This document shows positions 1-4,535 of a stretch of DNA of 8,753 nt, in pieces. The notes below the pieces were generated by a model. The model did no database searches. It was not told the DNA's origin and saw only the letters and a program-made list of their open reading frames with translations. Every line of letters begins with the position of its first letter. Positions within the stretch are counted from its first letter, which is position 1. Position numbers and translations under genes: made by a program. Origin of the DNA: Hyphomonadaceae bacterium (GTDB lineage Bacteria > Pseudomonadota > Alphaproteobacteria > Caulobacterales > Hyphomonadaceae); assembly GCA_030696545.1 (NCBI GenBank), contig JAUYSA010000435.1, positions 1 through 8,753 of the forward strand. Reading direction: 5' to 3'.

Positions 1-374
1 ATCACCGACAGTCTGGCCTCTGGATTGCTATATGGGCTAACAAAATTGTTCGGCGTTGGGATCGTGTCTCCCTTGTTGCCATTGCACGCTGGGCAGCCAT
101 TCGTAAGATTTTGCCAATCGAATGCGCGCTCCGGAAAGTGAGACTTAGGCATGATGTGCTCTATGTGCGCAAAGCTACCAGCTTCCATCTTGATTTCGCA
201 GTACGCACATTTCTTATTCGTTTCTTGTCGGACGGCAGCTCGCACTTGGGGATGTCGATACCGTTGAATCAGCTTTTTCTTGTCGTCTGCATTCGCTGCT
301 ACCCAATCGGCAGCCCACGCAGCGGCATTGTCGATAAGAACTTGCGGAGCGCCCCCCTTCGTAAGCTTACGCAT
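1..374 (-). CDS. ptuB: HNH endonuclease, PtuB-like (partial, C-terminus outside window)
   Basis: This is a reading frame I translated from the minus strand; it begins at ATG (374-372) and stays open for 124 codons to the window edge. It carries a zinc-ribbon HNH nuclease core: a first CxxC pair (C56-A-Y-C59), the catalytic stretch HIEHIMPKSHF at residues 70-80, WQNL at 87-90, and a second CxxC pair followed by CNGNKGD (C94, C97, N98, N100, K101). This layout is typical of the HNH partners of Septu (PtuB) and of the related retron-associated HNH family. The start codon overlaps the end of the ATPase gene by 8 bases, so the two are translationally coupled. In Septu the ATPase is thought to control the nuclease, which cuts nucleic acid during phage infection. 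G+C is low for this window. The HNH call is firm; the Septu label rests on the ATPase partner. Confidence 0.85.
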   Translation of the reverse strand, partial: MRKLTKGGAPQVLIDNAAAWAADWVAANADDKKKLIQRYRHPQVRAAVRQETNKKCAYCEIKMEAGSFAHIEHIMPKSHFPERAFDWQNLTNGCPACNGNKGDTIPTPNNFVSPYSNPEARLSV

Positions 375-1650
375 CGCGCTCCGCCGCACGGATAACTACG
401 TCGGGAAGAAAATCACCTAGACCGCGTTCTTCGAGATTCTGCTTCAATGCCTTAAGCTGATCGACGGTGAAGTCTCCGTCGCGAAACTCAGCTATCGCCT
501 GACGGAGCTCTTCTTCCACCCAGATTGGCGTGGACAGCGGCACACCTAGCACCTGTCTAAGAACCTCAGATGCTCGAATGCGATCTCTTGGTTCCAATTT
601 GATCGCCACAACGGCGTTTCGAACGACCGAAAGATCTTCGCTTGCCGCTCCTGAGGATGACGCGTCTTCCACGTCGAATGCGTAGATGCTCGACTCCTTG
701 ACGGACGACACGACGAAAGGACTGTGCGTCGCTATTATGAACTGCGCCTCCGGAAACGCGCGAACCATTGCTGGCAGAAACTCGCGTTGCATCGATGGAT
801 GGAGATGATTTTCAGGCTCGTCTATTAGGACGACAAAAGAGCGCTGCCCCCTACCGAAGAGCGTTATCTCCCAAGTGATGCTCATCAAACTCATTAGCCC
901 GCCAGACGCGGCATCGAGCAGGAAGCTACCCGTATCGGTTTCCAAGATAACGTCGGGAATATTCACGCGAAGTCGGTTGAACCCAATAGACTTCGGTATG
1001 ATCTCCCTTAGGCGCCCCTCAAATTCCAGAAGCACCCCGTATGACTCGGGGTCGCCCACTATTCGATTATTGCCTGGGCCAAATGCAGCCATCGAAATGA
1101 TGGCCTGCTTCATTTTCAACAGAGGGTTTTCCGCAGTGTACTCGCCGCGCTGCTGCTTCCAATATTCCACCTGAAAGCTTCTCAATGCGGATATTGAATT
1201 AATCGGATCCGTTGGGATGAATTCGACTGGCTTTGAAGACGGGAAGTGCCGGTGAGATGGAATATAGAGCGTGGGCACGCTTACTATACCGCTGAAAGTG
1301 AGATTTACTCGGCGTCCCACATCGGTGGGAAGCATGATGTCGACGGCTTGGCCATCGTCATAGTCGATGCTTCCGACTTTTGTGAACTTATTCGAGACCT
1401 CATACCATTCCCAATATCCGGATGAGTAACGTCCAAGACTGTCTCTTTTCTGGTATGTGCGCTCATCGTGTGGTGCCGCCACAAAGCTCGGCTTGAACGA
1501 GGTGTGCTGAGCCAAAATGTTTAGGAGCGATGTCTTACCAGTTCCGTTACGACCGGTGAGGATCGTCACTCCCGAAGAGAACTCGACATCGATTTCCTTG
1601 AACTGCCGCCAGCGTGCAAGCTGCAATCTTTTGAACTTGTTTTCTGACAA
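367..1650 (-). CDS. ptuA: AAA/ABC-type ATPase, PtuA-like, of a Septu-type defence pair
   Basis: The 427-residue protein is an SMC/RecF-like ABC ATPase without a long coiled coil. The Walker A motif is GRNGTGKT (33-40). A diverged ABC signature lies in DAASGGLMSL (246-255). Walker B with the catalytic glutamate is VVLIDEPENHLHP (273-285, E278). The switch histidine is in IIATHSPFV (305-313). The remaining ~110 residues are helical and charged, with no TOPRIM nuclease domain, which separates it from OLD-family nucleases. The start is TTG at 1650: it follows a strong AGGGGGAG site by 5 bases, an in-frame stop lies upstream with no ATG between, and the N-terminus FKRLQLARWRQFKEIDVEF is the expected first strand of such ATPases. 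The HNH gene follows with an 8-base overlap. Together they match Septu; no reverse transcriptase lies upstream, so a retron is not supported here. Septu subtype is uncertain. Confidence 0.85.
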   Translation of the reverse strand: MSENKFKRLQLARWRQFKEIDVEFSSGVTILTGRNGTGKTSLLNILAQHTSFKPSFVAAPHDERTYQKRDSLGRYSSGYWEWYEVSNKFTKVGSIDYDDGQAVDIMLPTDVGRRVNLTFSGIVSVPTLYIPSHRHFPSSKPVEFIPTDPINSISALRSFQVEYWKQQRGEYTAENPLLKMKQAIISMAAFGPGNNRIVGDPESYGVLLEFEGRLREIIPKSIGFNRLRVNIPDVILETDTGSFLLDAASGGLMSLMSITWEITLFGRGQRSFVVLIDEPENHLHPSMQREFLPAMVRAFPEAQFIIATHSPFVVSSVKESSIYAFDVEDASSSGAASEDLSVVRNAVVAIKLEPRDRIRASEVLRQVLGVPLSTPIWVEEELRQAIAEFRDGDFTVDQLKALKQNLEERGLGDFLPDVVIRAAERDA

Positions 1651-1655
1651 TGCCG

Positions 1656-1663
1656 CTCCCCCT
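1656..1663 (-). promoter_or_regulatory. Ribosome binding site fixing the TTG start of the ATPase gene
   Basis: Read on the minus strand, AGGGGGAG ends 5 bases before TTG at 1650. It is the strongest Shine-Dalgarno-like match near the 5' end of this gene. No ATG or GTG lies in frame between the upstream stop codon and the first conserved residues, so this site decides in favour of the unusual TTG start. Confidence 0.7.
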
Positions 1664-1671
1664 AGACGCTC

Positions 1672-1700
1672 TGTTTATGCGAGCACTTCAATGCTGTCAG
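1672..1700 (-). promoter_or_regulatory. Weak candidate sigma-70 promoter for the ATPase/HNH pair
   Basis: On the minus strand a CTGACA box (5 of 6 to the -35 consensus) is followed after 17 bases by TAAACA (3 of 6 to the -10 consensus), about 25 bases before the TTG start. The -10 box is poor, so this is only the best candidate in the short leader. No operator-like repeat or regulator gene accompanies it. Confidence 0.25.
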
Positions 1701-1826
1701 CTCCTTTGACAACGCTAGCCGCACAGTTGGCGTGGATCTAGCGCGCGCAGCGCTTGGGTTTAGCAGACCAAATGCGCCCTCCGAATTCAATTGCCTTCCG
1801 CCTCAATCAAGCGCCCTCTCCCCCTC

Positions 1827-2063
1827 ATGGCCAAGAAACTCGAAGACGATATCGACTGGCATCTCGCCCAGATCGAACGGTTGAACGAGGCGATTGCGTT
1901 GGGGGAGCCGGCGAAGAATGTCGCGGTGAAGTCTCCGATCTGGGGGCCGAAGAGCGGCGGGGCGGCGGAGATTCCGGCGACGCTGTCCGCTATGCGTCAG
2001 CAGCTTGAGCGCTACGAGCAGACGCTGCGCGAGCTCGAAGAACAGCGCGGGCGCGGCGACTAG
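1827..2063 (+). CDS. Small coiled-coil hypothetical protein
   Basis: I do not recognise a family. The 78-residue product is helical and charged. A first amphipathic helix (residues ~4-26, LEDDIDWHLAQIERLNEAIA) is followed by a short Gly/Pro-containing linker (IWGPKSGG) and a second heptad-like helix near residues 52-74 (MRQQLERYEQTLRELEEQ). This suggests a small helical hairpin or coiled-coil dimer. I chose ATG at 1827; a longer frame opens at TTG 1791 but adds an uncharged Pro-rich stretch with no ribosome binding site. The ATG itself also lacks a clear site (upstream is pyrimidine-rich), so translation may be weak or leaderless. It is the first GC-rich gene next to the low-GC defence pair and so probably marks the edge of the native chromosome. 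Function unknown. Confidence 0.6.
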   Translation: MAKKLEDDIDWHLAQIERLNEAIALGEPAKNVAVKSPIWGPKSGGAAEIPATLSAMRQQLERYEQTLRELEEQRGRGD

Positions 2064-2110
2064 GCGCTACGCTGAGGGCGTGCTCACCTCCATGAGCCAC
2101 ACCTCACCAT

Positions 2111-2250
2111 CCCCCTCCGTCTCGCGTGCTGCGCACGCGATCCACCTCCCCCTGCTCCGCATGGGGAGGCAAACCAACGGCCCTTGCCTCCATCAGTGCG
2201 AAGCACTGGGGGAGGTGGATTGCGCGCTCTTGCGCGCAAGACGGAGGGGG
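2111..2250 (+). repeat. REP/BIME-like double palindrome
   Basis: Two arms, 2111-2152 and 2208-2250, are imperfect reverse complements of each other. The outer ends are CCCCCTCCGTCT and AGACGGAGGGGG, and the inner ends are ATCCACCTCCCCC and GGGGGAGGTGGAT. Each arm contains its own small hairpin: CGCGTGC/GCACGCG in the left arm and TTGCGCGC/GCGCGCAA in the right arm. The spacer holds further stems, CCTCCCC/GGGGAGG (ending near 2169) and CAGTGC/GCACTG around 2195-2207. The element resembles paired inverted REP sequences (BIMEs), which are non-autonomous and sit between genes. It fills most of the 386-base gap 2064-2449; in the remainder (2251-2449) I see no gene, terminator or promoter that I can support. 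Confidence 0.75.
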
Positions 2251-2449
2251 CACACGCGGGCATTCTCGAAGCGTGACACCACTTCACGCATCCGCATTTC
2301 CCACCGCACACCCGCGCCACTCTCCCCAACTGAGTTCAAACCAAGGCGCTCTCCCACAATAACGCTGTTGCCGCCCTCGCCACGCGCGCCCACATCAGCA
2401 CTGCCCGCGGCGGATGGATATCCGCCTGTCCGCGCGGCCTGGAGACTTC

Positions 2450-2626
2450 ATGTCCGATCGCAAGAGCGACACCACGCACGCGCCCCGCGCCGAACGTCCG
2501 CCGACAGCCGCGCAACGCGCCAGCGAAGCCAATCGCGCCCAGCAGATCGCCGTGCATGAGAGCCGCTCGCAACACGCCGAACGCCGCCCGGCGCCCTCCG
2601 CCGAAACCCCGGACTCCGGCGTCTAA
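2450..2626 (+). CDS. Small hydrophilic hypothetical protein (58 aa)
   Basis: The product has 58 residues and no recognisable family. It starts at ATG 2450, five bases after GGAG (2441-2444); a longer frame from ATG 2414 lacks such a site. It is rich in Arg, Ala, Ser, Pro and Glu (for example KSDTTHAPRAERPPTAAQRA), has no hydrophobic segment, signal peptide or cysteine, and is likely disordered, perhaps with a short helix at residues ~20-45 (AAQRASEANRAQQIAVHES). It is the first of five similar short, polar proteins on this strand. Nothing in the sequence points to a specific partner. Minus-strand frames over the same bases look like shadows of GC-rich coding sequence. Confidence 0.55.
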   Translation: MSDRKSDTTHAPRAERPPTAAQRASEANRAQQIAVHESRSQHAERRPAPSAETPDSGV

Positions 2627-2751
2627 AACGGCTCCCGTCCGGCGGTCCTGAACCGGCGCTAACCAAGCCACTCCCGAAAATAGACCTCGGCTGCCGCATT
2701 GCTGCGCGCGGCTGCAGGCCCCATATGAGTAAGCGTGTCTCTGGGGATCGA

Positions 2752-2769
2752 CCTCCGTCTCGCGCGCTG
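2752..2769 (+). repeat. Partial copy of the 2111-2250 palindrome
   Basis: CCTCCGTCTCGCGCGCTG here matches 17 of 18 bases of the left arm at 2114-2131. The following bases (GAGCCACTCC) loosely resemble the inner end of the arm. It sits directly before the start of the next gene, and its last G forms part of that gene's GGAG ribosome binding site (2769-2772). It reads as a decayed or truncated REP unit. Confidence 0.45.
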
Positions 2770-2780
2770 GAGCCACTCCG

Positions 2781-2993
2781 ATGACGATGCGCAAGACGTT
2801 CAAAGCGAACCCGCCCACCCCGAAAGTCGTCATTCCCGTGCCGCCCCGCGACGACAAGCGCACGTTCGACGCGCGCCCCAAGCCGTCTGACGATCGCCGC
2901 CGCGAAGACCCGCGCTACCAGCCCGCCGTGCAGCGCGAGCCCGTGCTGGACGATCCGCAGGCCGAAACGTCCCGCGACGCATCCGAAGACTAG
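2781..2993 (+). CDS. Small Pro/Arg/Asp-rich hypothetical protein (70 aa)
   Basis: No family recognised. The 70-residue product starts at ATG 2781, eight bases after GGAG (2769-2772); ATG 2787 is a possible alternative. It begins with a basic segment (MTMRKTFKANPP), continues through a short hydrophobic Pro/Val stretch (TPKVVIPVPP) and ends in a long mixed-charge tail with many Asp, Arg, Glu and Pro. It has no membrane segment and only two aromatic residues after the first ten, so it is probably disordered. A hairpin lies about 35 bases past its stop codon (3028-3053). It belongs to the run of small polar proteins on this strand. Overlapping minus-strand frames up to 189 codons were judged shadows because they are unusually rich in Arg, Gly and Ala and lack a ribosome binding site. 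Confidence 0.55.
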   Translation: MTMRKTFKANPPTPKVVIPVPPRDDKRTFDARPKPSDDRRREDPRYQPAVQREPVLDDPQAETSRDASED

Positions 2994-3027
2994 CCGCAGG
3001 ACGGCTTTCTCCATCACCCGGATTCAG

Positions 3028-3053
3028 GCGCCGCTATTGAAGGATAGCGGCGC
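3028..3053. terminator. Stem-loop after the 2781 gene, possible terminator
   Basis: GCGCCGCTA (3028-3036) and TAGCGGCGC (3045-3053) form a perfect 9-bp stem with an 8-base loop. An alternative outer pairing CAGGCG/CGCCTG (3025-3030 with 3055-3060) also exists. There is no U-tract on either side, so it may be an RNA-stabilising or Rho-assisted 3' end rather than a classic intrinsic terminator. Confidence 0.4.
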
Positions 3054-3081
3054 TCGCCTGCGTTGATCCGCAACGGTTTTT

Positions 3082-3133
3082 GTTCGGTCAGCTGGGGGAT
3101 AGGCGTATACACGATCCCCCACCCTGAACGAAC
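3082..3133. repeat. Long imperfect inverted repeat before the 3151 gene
   Basis: GTTCGGTCAG (3082-3091) pairs with CTGAACGAAC (3124-3133) with one mismatch. Then TGGGGGAT (3093-3100) pairs perfectly with ATCCCCCA (3114-3121), leaving a 13-base loop containing GTATAC. This gives 17 base pairs. It ends 17 bases before the ATG at 3151 and is followed by another small GC stem (GCGCG/GCGC, 3135-3150). It is not a terminator in either direction, since no T-run follows the stem. It could be an operator, a structured leader or a small mobile-element remnant. Confidence 0.6.
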
Positions 3134-3150
3134 CGCGCGATACTGCGCGC

Positions 3151-3762
3151 ATGAAACAGGCTGCGGCCCTTCTTCTGGCGATCTTCTGCCCACTCGGCGC
3201 GCTCATGCACGTGCTGCGCGCGGTGATGGACTGGCGTGCGCGGATGGACAGCATCCTCGCCGATCCCGAACTCGTGCGCGACCTGCGCGAGACTCCGGCC
3301 GGCCGGATCACGATGGAAAGCGCCGTCGCCCTTGGCGAGCACTGGATCAACATCATCATCGCCGCGCGCACCTGCGAGATTGCGGAGCTGAGCCGCACGG
3401 CTGGTTTCAGCCTCGCCTGGAAAGGCTGGACGCCGTGCCGCGCGCGCAGCTGGCGCGAACTCATGCAGCGCTATCGCCGCCTGTGCGCGTCCTTCGCCGC
3501 AATCGAGCGCGCCGCCCGCCGCCGCGCTGCGCGTATCGTGCGCCTGTCGCAGCCACGCGACGATCATGCCGTCGTGCGCGATGACGATCAGCTTCACCAT
3601 GATGCCGTGCGCCAGTGCGCGCCCGAGCCCCGCATTCGCGCGCCGCCCTGGCCGCATTGCTCTCCGAAAATCCGTGTCGCCCTACCCTGCAGGCCTCCTG
3701 CGGGAACGCACCCGTGCGCAACCCCGCTCCGCCTGACGCGTTCTCTGTCTCAGGTGTTTTAG
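3151..3762 (+). CDS. Hypothetical protein with hydrophobic N-terminus; C-terminus doubtful
   Basis: No family recognised. The frame gives 203 residues. Residues 3-25 (QAAALLLAIFCPLGALMHVL) form a likely membrane anchor or uncleaved signal. A second moderately hydrophobic helix is near residues 64-75 (HWINIIIAARTC). A basic helix follows at ~100-130 (RSWRELMQRYRRLCASFAAIERAARRRA). Codons up to about 3660 are GC-rich in the third position, as expected for a real gene. The last ~45 residues are rich in Pro, Cys, Arg and His with poorer codon bias, and look like sequence read past a lost stop or frameshift. No ribosome binding site is visible; the leader is the structured inverted repeat. The stop lies 16 bases before the next gene. 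Minus-strand frames here look like shadows, although one starting near 3601 cannot be fully excluded. Confidence 0.45.
   Translation: MKQAAALLLAIFCPLGALMHVLRAVMDWRARMDSILADPELVRDLRETPAGRITMESAVALGEHWINIIIAARTCEIAELSRTAGFSLAWKGWTPCRARSWRELMQRYRRLCASFAAIERAARRRAARIVRLSQPRDDHAVVRDDDQLHHDAVRQCAPEPRIRAPPWPHCSPKIRVALPCRPPAGTHPCATPLRLTRSLSQVF
3703..3728 (+). promoter_or_regulatory. Weak EcfG-type promoter candidate before the 3779 gene
   Basis: GGAAC (3703-3707), 17 bases, then CGCT (3725-3728): one mismatch to the alphaproteobacterial general-stress promoter GGAAC-N16/17-CGTT. It lies ~50 bases before the ATG at 3779 and inside the doubtful 3' end of the preceding frame. It is supported mainly by the two perfect matches nearby. 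Confidence 0.35.
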
Positions 3763-3778
3763 ATAGAGGAAGCAGCCC

Positions 3779-4003
3779 ATGTCCCGCAGAGAAGAAGCCG
3801 ACTTCAACGTCAATCATCCGATCCACGAATCCGTGTTCGGCTCGGATCCAGATGGCTTTTACAATGATACGCCGCCGGGCGCGATCGGCGAGAACGTCAA
3901 CCAGATCGGCATCGCCGTGCAGCCTGAAGGCAACCTGCCCATGCGGGGCCTCGGCGACAGCGACCAGGGCGACCGCCAGCCCCTCGGCGGCCGCAGACGC
4001 TAA
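3779..4003 (+). CDS. Small acidic/Gly-rich hypothetical protein (74 aa)
   Basis: No family recognised. The 74-residue product starts at ATG 3779 behind AGAGGAAG (3765-3772) with 6 bases of spacing, a strong site. The first half has short aromatic patches (FNVNHPIHESVFGSDPDGFY), the middle is Gly/Asn/Ile-rich (IGENVNQIGIAVQPEGNLP), and the end is GDSDQGDRQPLGGRRR. There are no cysteines, no membrane segment and no signal peptide. The next small gene follows after 18 bases with its own strong ribosome binding site, so 3779 and 4022 very likely form an operon. A weak EcfG-type promoter match precedes it. Its role is unknown; a stress-linked small protein is the only hint, and that comes from context. 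Confidence 0.65.
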   Translation: MSRREEADFNVNHPIHESVFGSDPDGFYNDTPPGAIGENVNQIGIAVQPEGNLPMRGLGDSDQGDRQPLGGRRR

Positions 4004-4021
4004 TCAAGCGAGGAGAAAATC

Positions 4022-4174
4022 ATGTCCACGCAACCCGATCCCAAACCTCAAACCGAAGCTGAATATCGCCGCGATCATCCCGGCAAACCGTTCCGCACGC
4101 CGAACAAGACCAAGACTCATCCCGCGCCCGAACGCGCCACGGATGGAGAGCCGAAGCGTCCCAGCGAACACTAG
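4022..4174 (+). CDS. Very small Pro/Lys/Arg-rich hypothetical protein (50 aa)
   Basis: This is a 50-residue frame. ATG 4022 follows AGGAG (4011-4015) by 6 bases, a near-ideal site, and the stop is TAG 4172-4174. The protein is almost entirely polar: it begins MSTQPDPKPQTEAEYRRDHP, continues through KPFRTPNKTKTHPAPERATD and ends with PKRPSEH. It has one Tyr, one Phe, no Cys, and no Leu, Ile or Val, so it should be disordered and basic. It is 18 bases downstream of the 3779 gene in the same direction and probably shares its mRNA. A terminator-like hairpin lies 40-80 bases after its stop. No function can be assigned; the strong ribosome binding site is the main evidence that it is real. Confidence 0.6.
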   Translation: MSTQPDPKPQTEAEYRRDHPGKPFRTPNKTKTHPAPERATDGEPKRPSEH

Positions 4175-4206
4175 GTTCCTCTGTGCCTGACCTGCATCAA
4201 CTTACC

Positions 4207-4232
4207 GGAACAGCCCCGTCCCCCGTGACGTT
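4207..4232 (+). promoter_or_regulatory. EcfG (general stress sigma) promoter of the 4303 gene
   Basis: GGAAC (4207-4211), 17 bases, CGTT (4229-4232) is a perfect match to the consensus for sigma-EcfG promoters of alphaproteobacteria. Transcription would start near 4239, giving a ~65-base leader before ATG 4303. At uniform base composition only about 0.13 such matches (spacing 16 or 17, both strands) are expected in this window. Yet two are present, each intergenic and correctly oriented. Confidence 0.7.
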
Positions 4233-4265
4233 CTTCAGGAGCGCAACGGGGGACGGTTTCGTTTC
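4216..4265 (+). terminator. Terminator-like hairpin overlapping the stress promoter
   Basis: CCGTCCCCCGT (4216-4226) and ACGGGGGACGG (4246-4256) form a perfect 11-bp stem with a 19-base loop, followed by the T-rich stretch TTTCGTTTC. For transcripts coming from the 3779/4022 genes this should act as a terminator. A transcript starting at the EcfG promoter (~4239) would lack the left arm and so escape it. Confidence 0.5.
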
Positions 4266-4302
4266 GCGCAGACAAGAAACGCAAAGCAAGAGGAAAGCCA
4301 AA

Positions 4303-4494
4303 ATGGCCAACAACCCCCGCGACAACAACCAGAACCCGGCCGACAAACGTGATCCGGCCAACGTCAACGATCCGAACCGCGAGCAGGACAATGACGGTCA
4401 GCGCCGTCAGCAACAGGCCGAGCAGGACAAGAACAAGCAGCAGCAAGGCCGTCCAGACGACAAGCAAGACGAGCGCAAACCGCAACAGCGCTAG
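4303..4494 (+). CDS. Asn/Gln/Asp-rich disordered hydrophilin-like protein (63 aa)
   Basis: The 63-residue product is built from few residue types: Asn, Gln, Asp, Arg, Lys, Pro, Ala, Glu, a little Gly and one Val. It has no Leu, Ile, Phe, Tyr, Trp, His, Cys, Ser or Thr. Examples are MANNPRDNNQNPADKRDP and AEQDKNKQQQGRPDDK. It must be fully disordered and resembles in character the hydrophilins, small proteins linked to drying and osmotic stress in other organisms; that link is by composition only. ATG 4303 follows AGAGGAAA (4289-4296) by 6 bases. A longer frame from GTG 4183 would overlap the promoter and was rejected. The perfect EcfG promoter match upstream and the strong terminator just after the stop make this a stand-alone stress-regulated transcript. 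Confidence 0.7.
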   Translation: MANNPRDNNQNPADKRDPANVNDPNREQDNDGQRRQQQAEQDKNKQQQGRPDDKQDERKPQQR

Positions 4495-4499
4495 AAACG

Positions 4500-4530
4500 A
4501 AAAAACCCCGGGCCAAGGCCCGGGGTTTTC
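4500..4530. terminator. Bidirectional intrinsic terminator between convergent genes
   Basis: CCCCGGGCC (4506-4514), a 2-base AA spacer, and GGCCCGGGG (4517-4525) form a perfect 9-bp stem. It is extended by A-runs (4500-4505) on the left and TTTT (4526-4529) on the right. It gives a U-tract in both directions and serves both the 4303 gene (plus) and the outer-membrane protein gene (minus), whose stop is 6 bases away. Confidence 0.92.
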
Positions 4531-4535
4531 TTCAT

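Noticed and set aside
111..395. 94-codon plus-strand frame at the left end
   Set aside because: It is antisense to the HNH endonuclease, which has intact zinc and catalytic motifs.
1..1800. Retron encoding the ATPase and HNH as effectors
   Set aside because: Related ATPase/HNH pairs occur as retron effectors, but no reverse transcriptase frame or retron RNA lies upstream of the ATPase; one beyond the left edge cannot be excluded.
2084..2260. CRISPR-like repeats
   Set aside because: The repeated blocks are inverted, not direct, and there are no evenly spaced spacers; the REP/BIME explanation fits better.
2336..3017. Two minus-strand frames of 181 and 189 codons over the small-protein region
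   Set aside because: Arg/Gly/Ala-rich, overlapping each other, no ribosome binding site; typical GC-rich shadows of the plus-strand small genes.
3088..3657. 189-codon minus-strand frame, including a segment MVKLIVIAHDGMIVAW
   Set aside because: It briefly looks like an enzyme start, but the rest is Ala/Arg/His-rich with no motif, and the plus frame has better codon bias and a membrane helix.
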